From: Megasphaera cerevisiae DSM 20462
GTDB taxonomy: Bacteria > Bacillota > Negativicutes > Veillonellales > Megasphaeraceae
Assembly (NCBI RefSeq): GCF_001045675.1
Contig: NZ_LEKT01000026.1
Span: 1 to 37,806, forward strand
DNA: 37,806 nucleotides
Reading direction: 5' to 3'
Below, piece after piece: positions 25,343-32,848 of this stretch; position 1 is the first letter of the stretch, and every line of letters begins with the position of its first letter. Position numbers and translations under genes: made by a program. The notes below the pieces were generated by a model. The model did no database searches. It had not been told where the DNA came from and worked only from the letters and a program-made list of their open reading frames with translations.

Positions 25343-26069
25343 AACAGCGATTGTTGTTTCTGTTATTGCAATGTTTAGCGGGTCTTCTATGATTGCACAG
25401 GCATGGTGGGGAGATTTGTTATATCCGGGGGCAGAAGTTTTTGATACCAAACGTTTTGCTGATAGCGTAAAAGAAACAGAACGGGCTATTGGTACGGTGC
25501 AGAATACCTTAGAAAATTTGAATAACAGAATCTTGATGATTACGGGTCTGAATTCTGATTTGCAAAGTGTTTTCAAGGCTGTGCAGGGAATTGGCAATAT
25601 GCCAACAGGAAAAAGTTCAGCAGAGCTGGATGCAGTTTTTCGGGAGGTCAAAGAAAAAGCAGATAATGATGAGTCGTATGAAATGTTTCTCTATACCAGC
25701 TTGGAAAATGTGAATCAGGATGTTGCTAATACTGCACAAAAAGTCTTTCAAAACCAGCAACTTCGTAATACTGCACAGAATGAAATTTTAAATGTTAAAA
25801 CAGATGGTCTTTTGGGTGAACAGCAAAAAAAGAATGCAATAGCGGTTTTTGAGGTGTTAGAGAGTATTTATCAGGCAGAAGTCAAGGGCTCAGAATTTAT
25901 GAAGCAAGTGACTATGCAGGAAGCAGAATATACGGCCAATCGCATAGAACGGGAAAAAGCCAGAGATGGGGAGTTTTACGGCTATGATCCCTACCATCCA
26001 AACGAATATGATGTGCAAAAACGGGTAGTGCAAACGAAAAGCCTTGGTTTTATGAAGTATGGGGAATGA
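25329..26069 (+). CDS. Second VirB5/TrbJ-like secreted coiled-coil protein
   Basis: A 246-aa secreted protein. Signal peptide IRKTAIVVSVIAMFSG...AQA (cleavage near residue 25), then WWGDLLYPGAEVFDTKRFAD and a long helical region with repeated Asn/Gln/Glu heptads (about 40-215). Size, signal and helical body resemble TrbJ/VirB5, but the mature N-terminus differs, so the homology is only suggested. It starts at ATG 25329 within the traF end and closes the T4SS operon; a strong hairpin follows at 26073. Confidence 0.6.
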   Translation: MKIRKTAIVVSVIAMFSGSSMIAQAWWGDLLYPGAEVFDTKRFADSVKETERAIGTVQNTLENLNNRILMITGLNSDLQSVFKAVQGIGNMPTGKSSAELDAVFREVKEKADNDESYEMFLYTSLENVNQDVANTAQKVFQNQQLRNTAQNEILNVKTDGLLGEQQKKNAIAVFEVLESIYQAEVKGSEFMKQVTMQEAEYTANRIEREKARDGEFYGYDPYHPNEYDVQKRVVQTKSLGFMKYGE

Positions 26070-26072
26070 AAA

Positions 26073-26096
26073 AGAGCAGGGCATTTGCCCTGCTCT
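26073..26096 (-). terminator. Terminator between T4SS operon and xre gene
   Basis: A perfect 11-bp stem (AGAGCAGGGCA and its complement) with a very short loop. On the minus strand the hairpin is followed by TTTTTC, making an intrinsic terminator for the xre gene. On the plus strand it lies just after the last T4SS gene without a T-run, so it may stop that transcript less well. Confidence 0.75.
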
Positions 26097-26109
26097 AAAG
26101 GTATACATA

Positions 26110-26688
26110 CTATTTTTCTTTGGTAAAGGATGAGACGAAAAGTTCCAAACATTGACGGCAAAGTTTGAGTTTGTCATGAGAAAGGGCATTTAATAGTTTA
26201 TTGATGCGTGTCCGTTCCCAATCTGCTGCAGTATCTTCCAAGACTTGTTTTGGCGAAGTTGGCTGGTTATTTTCGCCATATAGCAGCCATTCAAGGGAAA
26301 AGCCCATTTTACCAAGTTTTTGGATGACTTCTGCAGAGGGAATGGTGCCGTGTTCAATAGAGGAAAGTGCTGATTGACTGATGGATAAATCTTTGGCGAA
26401 TTCCTCCTGTGATTTATCGTAATATACACGAATAACCTTGATACGTTGCGCTAAGGTATCTACTTCTGTATCTACGGAAGCATCCTTGGTAGGCGTTTTT
26501 CCAGAAAGATAATCCGTTGTCACATCAAAGATTTCCGCGATTTTTTCAAGAATGTCTAGCGTTGGTTCATCTTTCTCAGTTTCGTATAAAGAAATTTGTA
26601 CTTGGCTTGTATTTAAAAGATCAGCTAGTTCGCCTTGCGTCATTCTGCCTTTTCGTATTTCTTTTAATCGTTTTGCAAATTCACTCAA
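26110..26688 (-). CDS. XRE-family regulator with two HTH domains
   Basis: DNA-binding regulator, probably a repressor. Two Cro/C1-type helix-turn-helix domains in tandem: the first (about residues 4-60) with MTQGELADLLNTSQVQISLY and LDILEKIAEIF...YLSG, the second (about 78-138) with SQEEFAKDLSISQSALSSIE and GFSLEWLLYGE. A helical tail ends with CRQCLELFVSSF. TTG 26688 (reading MSEFAKRLKEIRK) is chosen because AGGTG lies six bases upstream; GTG 26697 is the alternative. It is divergent from topB, and its upstream region shares a motif with the T4SS promoter, so it may set transfer gene expression and its own. Confidence 0.82.
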   Translation of the reverse strand: MSEFAKRLKEIRKGRMTQGELADLLNTSQVQISLYETEKDEPTLDILEKIAEIFDVTTDYLSGKTPTKDASVDTEVDTLAQRIKVIRVYYDKSQEEFAKDLSISQSALSSIEHGTIPSAEVIQKLGKMGFSLEWLLYGENNQPTSPKQVLEDTAADWERTRINKLLNALSHDKLKLCRQCLELFVSSFTKEK

Positions 26689-26708
26689 CCTAATCACCTA
26701 CTTATATA

Positions 26709-26737
26709 TTTACCGTAAAACAAATAATATATATTAT
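26709..26737. promoter_or_regulatory. Candidate operators between xre and topB
   Basis: Two palindromes lie in the short AT-rich divergent gap: TTTACCGTAAA (26709-26719) and ATAATATATATTAT (26724-26737). The first shares ACCGTAAA with 11242-11249 upstream of virB8. AATAATATTATT (11200-11211) near that promoter loosely matches the second. They are plausible XRE-binding sites. Confidence 0.4.
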
Positions 26738-26774
26738 ATTTTATCACAATAAAAATAAAAAGGAAGTGTTTCTT

Positions 26775-28916
26775 TTGAGTAAAGTTACGTATATAGCAGA
26801 AAAACCGGATATAGGAAAGGCTTTGGCAGCCTATTTATGGCCGGATGGAAATTGTCATAAAGAAAAAGGATATATTCAGCATAGAGATACCACAGTGACC
26901 TGGGCATTTGGGCATATTTTGGGGCTTGCTTCACCAGAAGAGTATGGCGAAGAATATGAGGCGTGGGTGAATTATCCGGTACTTCCGAAAGTTTGGAAAC
27001 TGAAACCGGCAGCGGCTGCCGTTGCACAACTAGCCGTGATAAAAAAGATTTTAATGGAAACCGATGTTGTTGTTCATGCGGGCGACCCAGATCGCGAAGG
27101 CCAATTGCTCATTGATGAAATCCTTAATTATTTGCAGTTTAAGGGGAAAGTACAGCGGATTCTTATTAATGCCAAGGATGACGAAAGTTTGAAACGAGCT
27201 TTTGCACAGATTACAGATAATAAAAGATATGAAAATATGTATTATGCTGGATTGGGGAGAGAACAGGCGGATTGGCTGATTGGAATGAATCTTACACGTG
27301 CCTATACCGTAAATGCGAGAAAATATGGTTATGAAAATACCTTTCGCATTGGTCGAGTAAAGGTGCCAACTCTGGCGCTGGTTGTTAACCGGGAAAAAGA
27401 GATCAAAGGATTCAAGCCAACAAAATACTATGAACTCAAAGGGATCTTCGAAAAAGATGGTATTCCGTTTAAGGCAGTTTTGAAACCAGCAGAAAATTTG
27501 CCATTGGATGAAGAAAAACGTATCAAAGACAAAAATATTTTGCAGGCTATTAAGCTAAAAATCGAAAAAGCAGAGGTTATTATCAGGGATGTGCAGGGAA
27601 AGGATATGGTGCAGCATCCGCCATTGCCTCATTCCTTGGATACTTTACAGGTAGAGGCAAATAGGAAATATGGGGTTTCGCCAAAAGAAGTATTGACTGC
27701 AGTACAGGATCTGTATGAAAAGAAATATGTATCCTATCCGCGCAGTGATTGTAACTATATTCCATTATCACAAAAAGAGGATGCTGCAAGAATTTTGCCT
27801 ATACTTGCAGCGATTGGGATTGCTGGAGCAGATGCTACTGATATAGAGATTACGAGTAAGGCTTTCAACGATCAGAAAATAACGGCGCATCATGCCATTA
27901 TTCCCACGGGCATTCAGCCGGGAAAACTAACGGAAACTGAGCAAAAAATCTATGTACTTATAGCAAAGCGGTATGTACTGCAGTTCTTTCCTCCACATGA
28001 ATATAAAAAAATTATGTTCAATTTGGCTGTTGCCGATGAAATCTTTACAGGTAGCGGAAAAGTCGTTTTACAGCAGGGGTATAAGGTGTATGAAGCGGAA
28101 GATCCAGAGATGGAAACAGCGGAATCTAACGTGAAACTTCCGTCGCTTGCTGTAGGTGACAAAATAGAAAAAGAAAATTATTCCATTGCTGATAAAGTGA
28201 AAACTCCGCCAAAACGTTTTACGGAAGGTACTCTTTTGGCAGCTATGGCAAATATTTGGAGATTCGTCGATGCAGAAAATCCTAACAGGGAAAAACTGAA
28301 AGAGGTTAAAGGAATTGGTACTCCGGCAACGCGGGATACGATTATTGCGGAACTGCAGGCAGATACGATGAATGGTAAGCCAGTGGGGCCGTGTATGACG
28401 AAAATAAAAAAAGAACTGGTACCTACAGAATTTGGTACCAGCCTGATAGAAAACGTCGATCAGTCGCTTACATTGCCGGATGCAACGGCGGAAATGGAGT
28501 ATACCTTGGCAGAAATTGCGGCAGGGAGAAAGAGCCTGTCTGAATATATGGATGAAATGATTACGATGGTGCACCAGAATATTCAGTTTGCCGAAAATCG
28601 GGAATTTCCGCTGCCGAAGGGTAAAGCATTTGAAACGTGTTCAATCTGTAATAAAGGGAAACTCCTCCGGCGCTATTCGCCAAAAGTAAAAAAATACTTT
28701 TATATCTGCAACAATGCGGATTGTGTTTCACTAATAACTGGCAGAAAGATTTTTTATGAGGATGACCATGGAAAGCCTGTTGTTGTTAAATGTCCGGACT
28801 GTGGAACAATACTTGTCCGTATCTTGAAAAATGGGTCGTTCTGGCTCTGTAGCAAATGTGACAAGACTTTTAATGATAAAGCTGGGAAACCGGATTTATC
28901 TATGAAGAATAAATAA
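26775..28916 (+). CDS. topB: DNA topoisomerase III (type IA)
   Basis: Type IA topoisomerase that passes single DNA strands and resolves linked intermediates; topB/traE-like genes are common on conjugative elements. TOPRIM domain at the N-terminus (VTYIAEKPDIGKALAAYLW, acidic DPDREGQ about residue 104). FRIGRVKVPTLALVVNREKE (about 190) is followed by the active-site Tyr in YVSYPRSDCNY (about 321). The C-terminus has two zinc-ribbon-like Cys clusters: CSICNKGK...CNNADC and CPDCGT...CSKC. 713 aa. Start TTG 26775 with AGGAAG eight bases upstream; GTG 26766 overlaps that site. Followed after 11 bases by a small coiled-coil gene. Confidence 0.92.
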   Translation: MSKVTYIAEKPDIGKALAAYLWPDGNCHKEKGYIQHRDTTVTWAFGHILGLASPEEYGEEYEAWVNYPVLPKVWKLKPAAAAVAQLAVIKKILMETDVVVHAGDPDREGQLLIDEILNYLQFKGKVQRILINAKDDESLKRAFAQITDNKRYENMYYAGLGREQADWLIGMNLTRAYTVNARKYGYENTFRIGRVKVPTLALVVNREKEIKGFKPTKYYELKGIFEKDGIPFKAVLKPAENLPLDEEKRIKDKNILQAIKLKIEKAEVIIRDVQGKDMVQHPPLPHSLDTLQVEANRKYGVSPKEVLTAVQDLYEKKYVSYPRSDCNYIPLSQKEDAARILPILAAIGIAGADATDIEITSKAFNDQKITAHHAIIPTGIQPGKLTETEQKIYVLIAKRYVLQFFPPHEYKKIMFNLAVADEIFTGSGKVVLQQGYKVYEAEDPEMETAESNVKLPSLAVGDKIEKENYSIADKVKTPPKRFTEGTLLAAMANIWRFVDAENPNREKLKEVKGIGTPATRDTIIAELQADTMNGKPVGPCMTKIKKELVPTEFGTSLIENVDQSLTLPDATAEMEYTLAEIAAGRKSLSEYMDEMITMVHQNIQFAENREFPLPKGKAFETCSICNKGKLLRRYSPKVKKYFYICNNADCVSLITGRKIFYEDDHGKPVVVKCPDCGTILVRILKNGSFWLCSKCDKTFNDKAGKPDLSMKNK

Positions 28917-28927
28917 AAGAGGCAATT

Positions 28928-29401
28928 ATGGATGAGAAAATGGATGAATCGTTAGAAGATGAATATGTGGCACAGCAGGAAATCGAGCCTCAAGAGCAGT
29001 CTGCAGAATTAGACTGGGAGGAAGAGAAAAGGCAGGAGCTAGAGAAATCTGTATCGGTTTTATTGGTGGATATCAGCGAAACTTTGCGTTTTTTGAGCGA
29101 GCAGGTAACACGCCTGGATGAGGCAACGAAAAACCTGCCAAAAATGATAGATACCTTAACCGCAACAACTGCAACGGTGCAGTGCATTGCCAGTGAGCTG
29201 CCGACTATGGTTCGTGAGCAATGCTTGGAAGAATATAAAAAGATTTTCGATAATGCTGTGAAGAACTACAAGCAGATGCAGAAAGCTGCAGATAAATGGC
29301 AGAAGTCCGTAGAGCAAGAGCACGATGGGAGATTTAGACTGATTACTATTTCTGCAATTGTAACGCCGGTTTTGTTGTTTCTAAATATGATTTTTAAATA
29401 G
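28928..29401 (+). CDS. Coiled-coil, tail-anchored protein of unknown function
   Basis: A 157-aa protein I cannot assign. An acidic N-terminus (about residues 1-40) is followed by a helical region with a heptad-like pattern (about 40-135) and one C-terminal membrane segment (about 138-156, LITISAIVTPVLLFLNMIF), so it is probably inserted in the membrane by its tail. It starts at ATG 28928 with AGAGG upstream, 11 bases after topB, so the two are probably cotranscribed. It could be a transfer accessory protein; nothing in the sequence proves this. Confidence 0.65.
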   Translation: MDEKMDESLEDEYVAQQEIEPQEQSAELDWEEEKRQELEKSVSVLLVDISETLRFLSEQVTRLDEATKNLPKMIDTLTATTATVQCIASELPTMVREQCLEEYKKIFDNAVKNYKQMQKAADKWQKSVEQEHDGRFRLITISAIVTPVLLFLNMIFK

Positions 29402-29526
29402 TTTAACTGGAGCTGATCGCGGGTTTTGAAACTACGACCTGCTATTCTCTGTCAAGAAAAAGTATATAAATCATATTATTTTGATGTATTCTGTGGTAGT
29501 AGGAATGGGGCTGTCTCAATAACAAA

Positions 29527-29870
29527 TTGATACGCTCCTTTTTTTCTGTCCCAAAAGTACAAGATGAGGGCGAAGCAAGGAAGGCACTGGCCCGCGTGGT
29601 ATTCTTTGATAGATTGGGTGAAATGCGTGACCGCAGTTTTGGGAATCAACGTTATCATGCCAACGGTTTTAATCTGGTAACAGTAGCCATTGTTCTTTGG
29701 AACACCGTCTATTTGGATTGAGCTATCCAAGCACTAAAAGGGATGGTCAATTAATTGATAAAAATTTATTACAACACACTTATCATAGTTAGGATGGGAA
29801 CATAAATTTGACTGGTGATTATGTCTGGCAACCTTTGTACAGTCTTAACATTTTATATTTCGTTGCGTGA
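29527..29870 (+). pseudogene. tnpA: Tn3-family transposase, C-terminal remnant
   Basis: The reading [20 protein letters not shown] followed by [18 protein letters not shown] (to about 29720) is the hallmark C-terminal region of Tn3-family TnpA. After a stop at 29719 the similarity continues in other frames: DKNLLQHTYHS, then (after a further stop and frame change) NLTGDYVWQPL (29805-29837), the canonical TnpA end. It has at least two stops and one frameshift, no 5' part and no visible resolvase. It is a decayed fragment of an old transposon. Confidence 0.75.
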
Positions 29871-29969
29871 TGTGCCCCCTCATAGTGCGATAGATGTTAT
29901 TTTGGCTAACGTACGAATTAGGAAAGGTGAGCCATCGAAATAGTCCAATGTATTAGAAGAAATATAAGA

Positions 29970-29998
29970 TTGACGAAAAAGAATAAAAATGCTAGACT
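29970..29998 (+). promoter_or_regulatory. Promoter of the tetR gene
   Basis: TTGACG (29970-29975) and TAGACT (29993-29998) are separated by 17 bases. The operator GTGAAATATGATTCAC starts five bases after the -10 box and would cover the transcription start, so the repressor is expected to shut off its own gene. Confidence 0.6.
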
Positions 29999-30002
29999 GA
30001 AA

Positions 30003-30018
30003 GTGAAATATGATTCAC
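30003..30018. promoter_or_regulatory. TetR operator, copy 1
   Basis: GTGAAATATGATTCAC, an imperfect palindrome just after the -10 box and before the tetR start. It shares GTGAA and ATTCACAAT with copies 2 and 3. Confidence 0.65.
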
Positions 30019-30033
30019 AATGTGAGGGATATT

Positions 30034-30621
30034 ATGACCAAGAAGAAAACAACTGAAGTACGGAGAGACGAAATTATTAGTGCTTCTTTGCGACTTATCG
30101 AAAAAAACGGATTAGATAACTTAAGTGTTGCCGATATCGCTGCTGAAATAAATCTTGTTCCGTCAGCCATTTATCGCCATTTTGGAGGTAAAGAGGAAAT
30201 TATCAACGTACTAATTGATTTTGTCGACAGATCATTACAAACTAATGCTGCAAGCGTAGCTGGAAGTTCTAACGACGCTGTGAGAAAACTTGAATCGCTG
30301 TATAAATTGCACACCGACTTCCTGAAAACACAGCCAGCTATTCCTAGAATTGTTTTTTCTTTGCTAGCTGCCAACAAGAATCCTACCTTGAAAAAGAGAA
30401 TAATTTCAGTTATTACAGACTATGCATACCAAGTACAAAATATTTTAGCTAAAGGACAATGCAATGGTGATATCATTTCCACAATTGATCCTGCAGCAAC
30501 AGCATTGTTGTTTATCGGTATGATGCAACCGCTCATTATTCTTAGTCAATCAGAGGATAGTTCAGTTGATATTCTTAAACAGGAAATGTGGGCAGTATAT
30601 GCGCGAGGAATACGAAACTAA
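30034..30621 (+). CDS. TetR-family repressor of the efflux operon
   Basis: A 195-aa transcription regulator. The N-terminal HTH domain is clear: RRDEIISASLRLIEKNGLDN (about residue 8), LSVADIAAEINLVPSAIYRHF (about 29) and GGKEEIINVL. The rest is a helical ligand-binding domain. Start ATG 30034 with GAGGG about five bases upstream; the ATG at 30010 lies inside the operator and is rejected. It precedes an HlyD-ABC export operon, the same relation as YbiH (CecR) to ybhGFSR in E. coli. Operators lie before this gene and before the adaptor gene, suggesting autoregulation and control of the pump by an unknown ligand. Confidence 0.85.
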   Translation: MTKKKTTEVRRDEIISASLRLIEKNGLDNLSVADIAAEINLVPSAIYRHFGGKEEIINVLIDFVDRSLQTNAASVAGSSNDAVRKLESLYKLHTDFLKTQPAIPRIVFSLLAANKNPTLKKRIISVITDYAYQVQNILAKGQCNGDIISTIDPAATALLFIGMMQPLIILSQSEDSSVDILKQEMWAVYARGIRN

Positions 30622-30638
30622 TTTTTTTTGCAATTTAA

Positions 30639-30654
30639 GTGAATTATAATTCAC
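30639..30654. promoter_or_regulatory. TetR operator, copy 2 (perfect palindrome)
   Basis: GTGAATTATAATTCAC is a perfect 16-bp palindrome 17 bases after the tetR stop, in the 288-base gap before the adaptor gene. A TATAAT lies inside it. No coding sequence is visible in this gap (30622-30909). Confidence 0.7.
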
Positions 30655-30838
30655 AATGACTGTGCTAAAATAAATTCGATTGTTATGAATGATGCAGTTC
30701 TTAGCGAATTTTATTAATGGATGTATGTTAGACAGAATGATTCAAAATGGATTAGGGGTTAAATTAAGATTTTAGAATAGGAAGTGTGATGATAGTGTAT
30801 GGCTGAGGGATAAACAAACAAATTTTTTTGCAGCAAAA

Positions 30839-30854
30839 GTGAATGGCAATTCAC
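30839..30854. promoter_or_regulatory. TetR operator, copy 3
   Basis: GTGAATGGCAATTCAC lies exactly 200 bases after copy 2 and is preceded by the same TTTTTTTGCA run. It is about 55 bases upstream of the adaptor start and so is well placed to control the export genes. Confidence 0.7.
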
Positions 30855-30909
30855 AATCGACATGCTTAGGACCATTTGAATTACTAATAAAAAATTGGAG
30901 GAAAAAAAT

Positions 30910-31902
30910 GTGAAAAAAAGAGTAAAGATACTTATTCCAGTTTTAATTATTGCTTTGGTGGCTGGTGGATATATGATGTACTTTAAAAAACAAATCGATC
31001 CAAATCAAATTAAGGTATCCGGTAACATTGAAACAACAACGGTAAACGTGGGTTTTAAGATATCTGGGCATGTAGATCAGCGATTGGTTGACGAAGGTGA
31101 TTCTGTAAAAAAAAGGCAGTTAATAGCTAATCTTGAAACAAAGGATCTTCAACTCAATGTTGATAATGCTAATGCACAATTGCTGGCGGCACAGGCTACT
31201 CTTTCAGAATTAAGAAATGGATCTCGACGTCAAGACGTATCAGCAGCTCAGGCTGCAGTTCGTAGTGCCGAAGCGGATAAAAAAAATGCAGAAACCGAAT
31301 ATCAACGCATGCAGCAATTGTTTATTGATAGTGCGGTATCTGCACAAGACAGAGACCGAAGCCTGACTACGTATAAAACGGCGAGTGCACATGCAGATCA
31401 AGCCGCTCAACAGCTAAGTGTAATTGAAGAAGGGCCACGGTACGAAGAAATAGAATTAGCCTCAGCTAAAGTTGAACAAGCTAAAAAGCAACTTGAATTA
31501 GCAAAAACACAATTAGCATATGCACAAATTATGACACCGATCGATGGATTTGTATTATCAAAAAATATTGAACCTGGTGAATATGTTTCAGCGGGAACTC
31601 CAATTGTAACTATCGGAGATCTTGATCATGTATGGCTAAAAGCTTATATACCAGAAAACGATCTTGGCAGAGTTAAACTTGGACAAAAAGTATCAATAAC
31701 TACTGATACATATCCCAATAAAAACTATAACGGCTATATAAGTTTTATTTCATCAGAAGCCGAGTTTACGCCCAAAAATATTCAGACGTCAGAAGAACGA
31801 GTGAAATTGGTTTATCGTATCAAGATTACGATTGAAAATACTGCACATGAATTGAAACCAGGAATGCCTGCCGATGCAGTGATTAATTTGGAAGGAGAAT
31901 AG
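30910..31902 (+). CDS. HlyD/YbhG-type membrane fusion (adaptor) protein
   Basis: Periplasmic adaptor that joins an inner-membrane ABC exporter to an outer-membrane duct. It has a basic N-terminus and one membrane segment (about residues 6-24), then a biotinyl-lipoyl half (VGFKISGHVDQRLVDEGDSV, about 46), a long coiled-coil hairpin (about 80-200, rich in Ala/Gln/Glu) and the second lipoyl half plus beta-barrel (MTPIDGFVLSKNIEPGEYVS, about 205). It ends with PGMPADAVINLEGE. 330 aa. GTG 30910 is chosen with GGAGG eight bases upstream; the ATG at 30908 is out of frame. First gene of the exporter, directly before the ATPases. Confidence 0.87.
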   Translation: MKKRVKILIPVLIIALVAGGYMMYFKKQIDPNQIKVSGNIETTTVNVGFKISGHVDQRLVDEGDSVKKRQLIANLETKDLQLNVDNANAQLLAAQATLSELRNGSRRQDVSAAQAAVRSAEADKKNAETEYQRMQQLFIDSAVSAQDRDRSLTTYKTASAHADQAAQQLSVIEEGPRYEEIELASAKVEQAKKQLELAKTQLAYAQIMTPIDGFVLSKNIEPGEYVSAGTPIVTIGDLDHVWLKAYIPENDLGRVKLGQKVSITTDTYPNKNYNGYISFISSEAEFTPKNIQTSEERVKLVYRIKITIENTAHELKPGMPADAVINLEGE

Positions 31903-31906
31903 TGCT

Positions 31907-32848
31907 ATGGATACCATTGTAACGACTGGGTTGACTCGGAATTTTGGCGATAATATTGCGGTAAATAATATATCTATCTCAGTTAAAGAAGGAGAAGTAT
32001 TTGGTTTAGTGGGACCAGATGGTGCGGGAAAAACGACAGTGATGAGACTTCTTGCGGGTTTGATGGCTCCAACTTATGGTGATGCATGGGTATATGGTTG
32101 TAATACTATAAAAGATTCAGAACAACTAAAAAATTACATCAGCTATATGCCCCAACGTTTCGGTTTATATTTAGATCTAACTGTGCAAGAAAATATCGAT
32201 TTTTATGCTGATCTTTATAATGTGTCACGAAAAAAGAGAAAGGAAAAGATTGCTGAACTTTTGGCATTTAGTAATATGACGCCGTTTCGTGACCGTCAAG
32301 CAAAAAATCTATCTGGGGGTATGAAACAGAAATTAGCACTTGCTTGTGCTTTAGTACATACTCCAAAAGTTTTGCTACTTGATGAGCCTACCAACGGTGT
32401 AGATCCTTTGTCGCGACGAGACTTCTGGCGAATTTTGTATCAATTGCTTGAAGAAAAAGTTACTATTTTCGTTTCCACTGCGTATCTTGATGAGGCAGAA
32501 AGGTGTAGCAAGATTGGCTTATTGCATCAAGGAAAGATGATAATCTCAGGAACTCCAGATGAAATTAAAAGCCAGATACCGGGGATCCTGATTGGAATCC
32601 GTTGTAAAAAGTCGAGAGAAGTTATTATGAATTTAAAAAAAGAATTGTCTCCATTATCGGCAAGCTTATTTGGAGACAAAATTCATGTAGTGTTACCTGG
32701 GGAATCAACACAGATATTACAGATAGTTAAGCAATTATTGACTGATATGGGGGTAAATGCGGAAACAGAGATTATCAATCCATCATTGGAAGATATTTTT
32801 ATTTCAATGATAGCGTCTGATACGGGAGGGGTTTCTAATGTCAGCTAA
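31907..32848 (+). CDS. ABC exporter ATPase, YbhF N-half-like
   Basis: Nucleotide-binding subunit of a drug-type ABC exporter. Walker A is GPDGAGKTTVM (about residue 36; the Asp in place of Asn is typical of the first YbhF domain), the signature is NLSGGMKQKLALA (about 137) and Walker B is KVLLLDEPTNGVDPLSRR (about 155). In E. coli YbhF two such domains are fused; here they are separate genes, this one and the next. Start ATG 31907 with AAGGAGAA upstream; it overlaps the second ATPase gene by 11 bases. Confidence 0.88.
   Translation: MDTIVTTGLTRNFGDNIAVNNISISVKEGEVFGLVGPDGAGKTTVMRLLAGLMAPTYGDAWVYGCNTIKDSEQLKNYISYMPQRFGLYLDLTVQENIDFYADLYNVSRKKRKEKIAELLAFSNMTPFRDRQAKNLSGGMKQKLALACALVHTPKVLLLDEPTNGVDPLSRRDFWRILYQLLEEKVTIFVSTAYLDEAERCSKIGLLHQGKMIISGTPDEIKSQIPGILIGIRCKKSREVIMNLKKELSPLSASLFGDKIHVVLPGESTQILQIVKQLLTDMGVNAETEIINPSLEDIFISMIASDTGGVSNVS

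Larger units (their letters stand above)
29402..30033. other. Gene-poor junction between transfer module and efflux operon
   Basis: Contains only the Tn3-family transposase remnant (29527-29870), a terminal-repeat-like GGGGCTGTCTCAA at 29508-29520 and the tetR promoter. No intact gene is seen. It marks the right limit of the visible conjugation genes. Confidence 0.6.

Noticed and set aside
29508-29522. Similarity of GGGGCTGTCTCAATAA to the GGCTCTTTCAATAA sequence at the left IS end (244-257)
   Set aside because: Only about 14 bases with mismatches; too short to claim that both are ends of the same element.
29476-29730. 84-codon minus-strand open frame
   Set aside because: Antisense to the Tn3 transposase remnant, whose plus-strand reading has clear family motifs.
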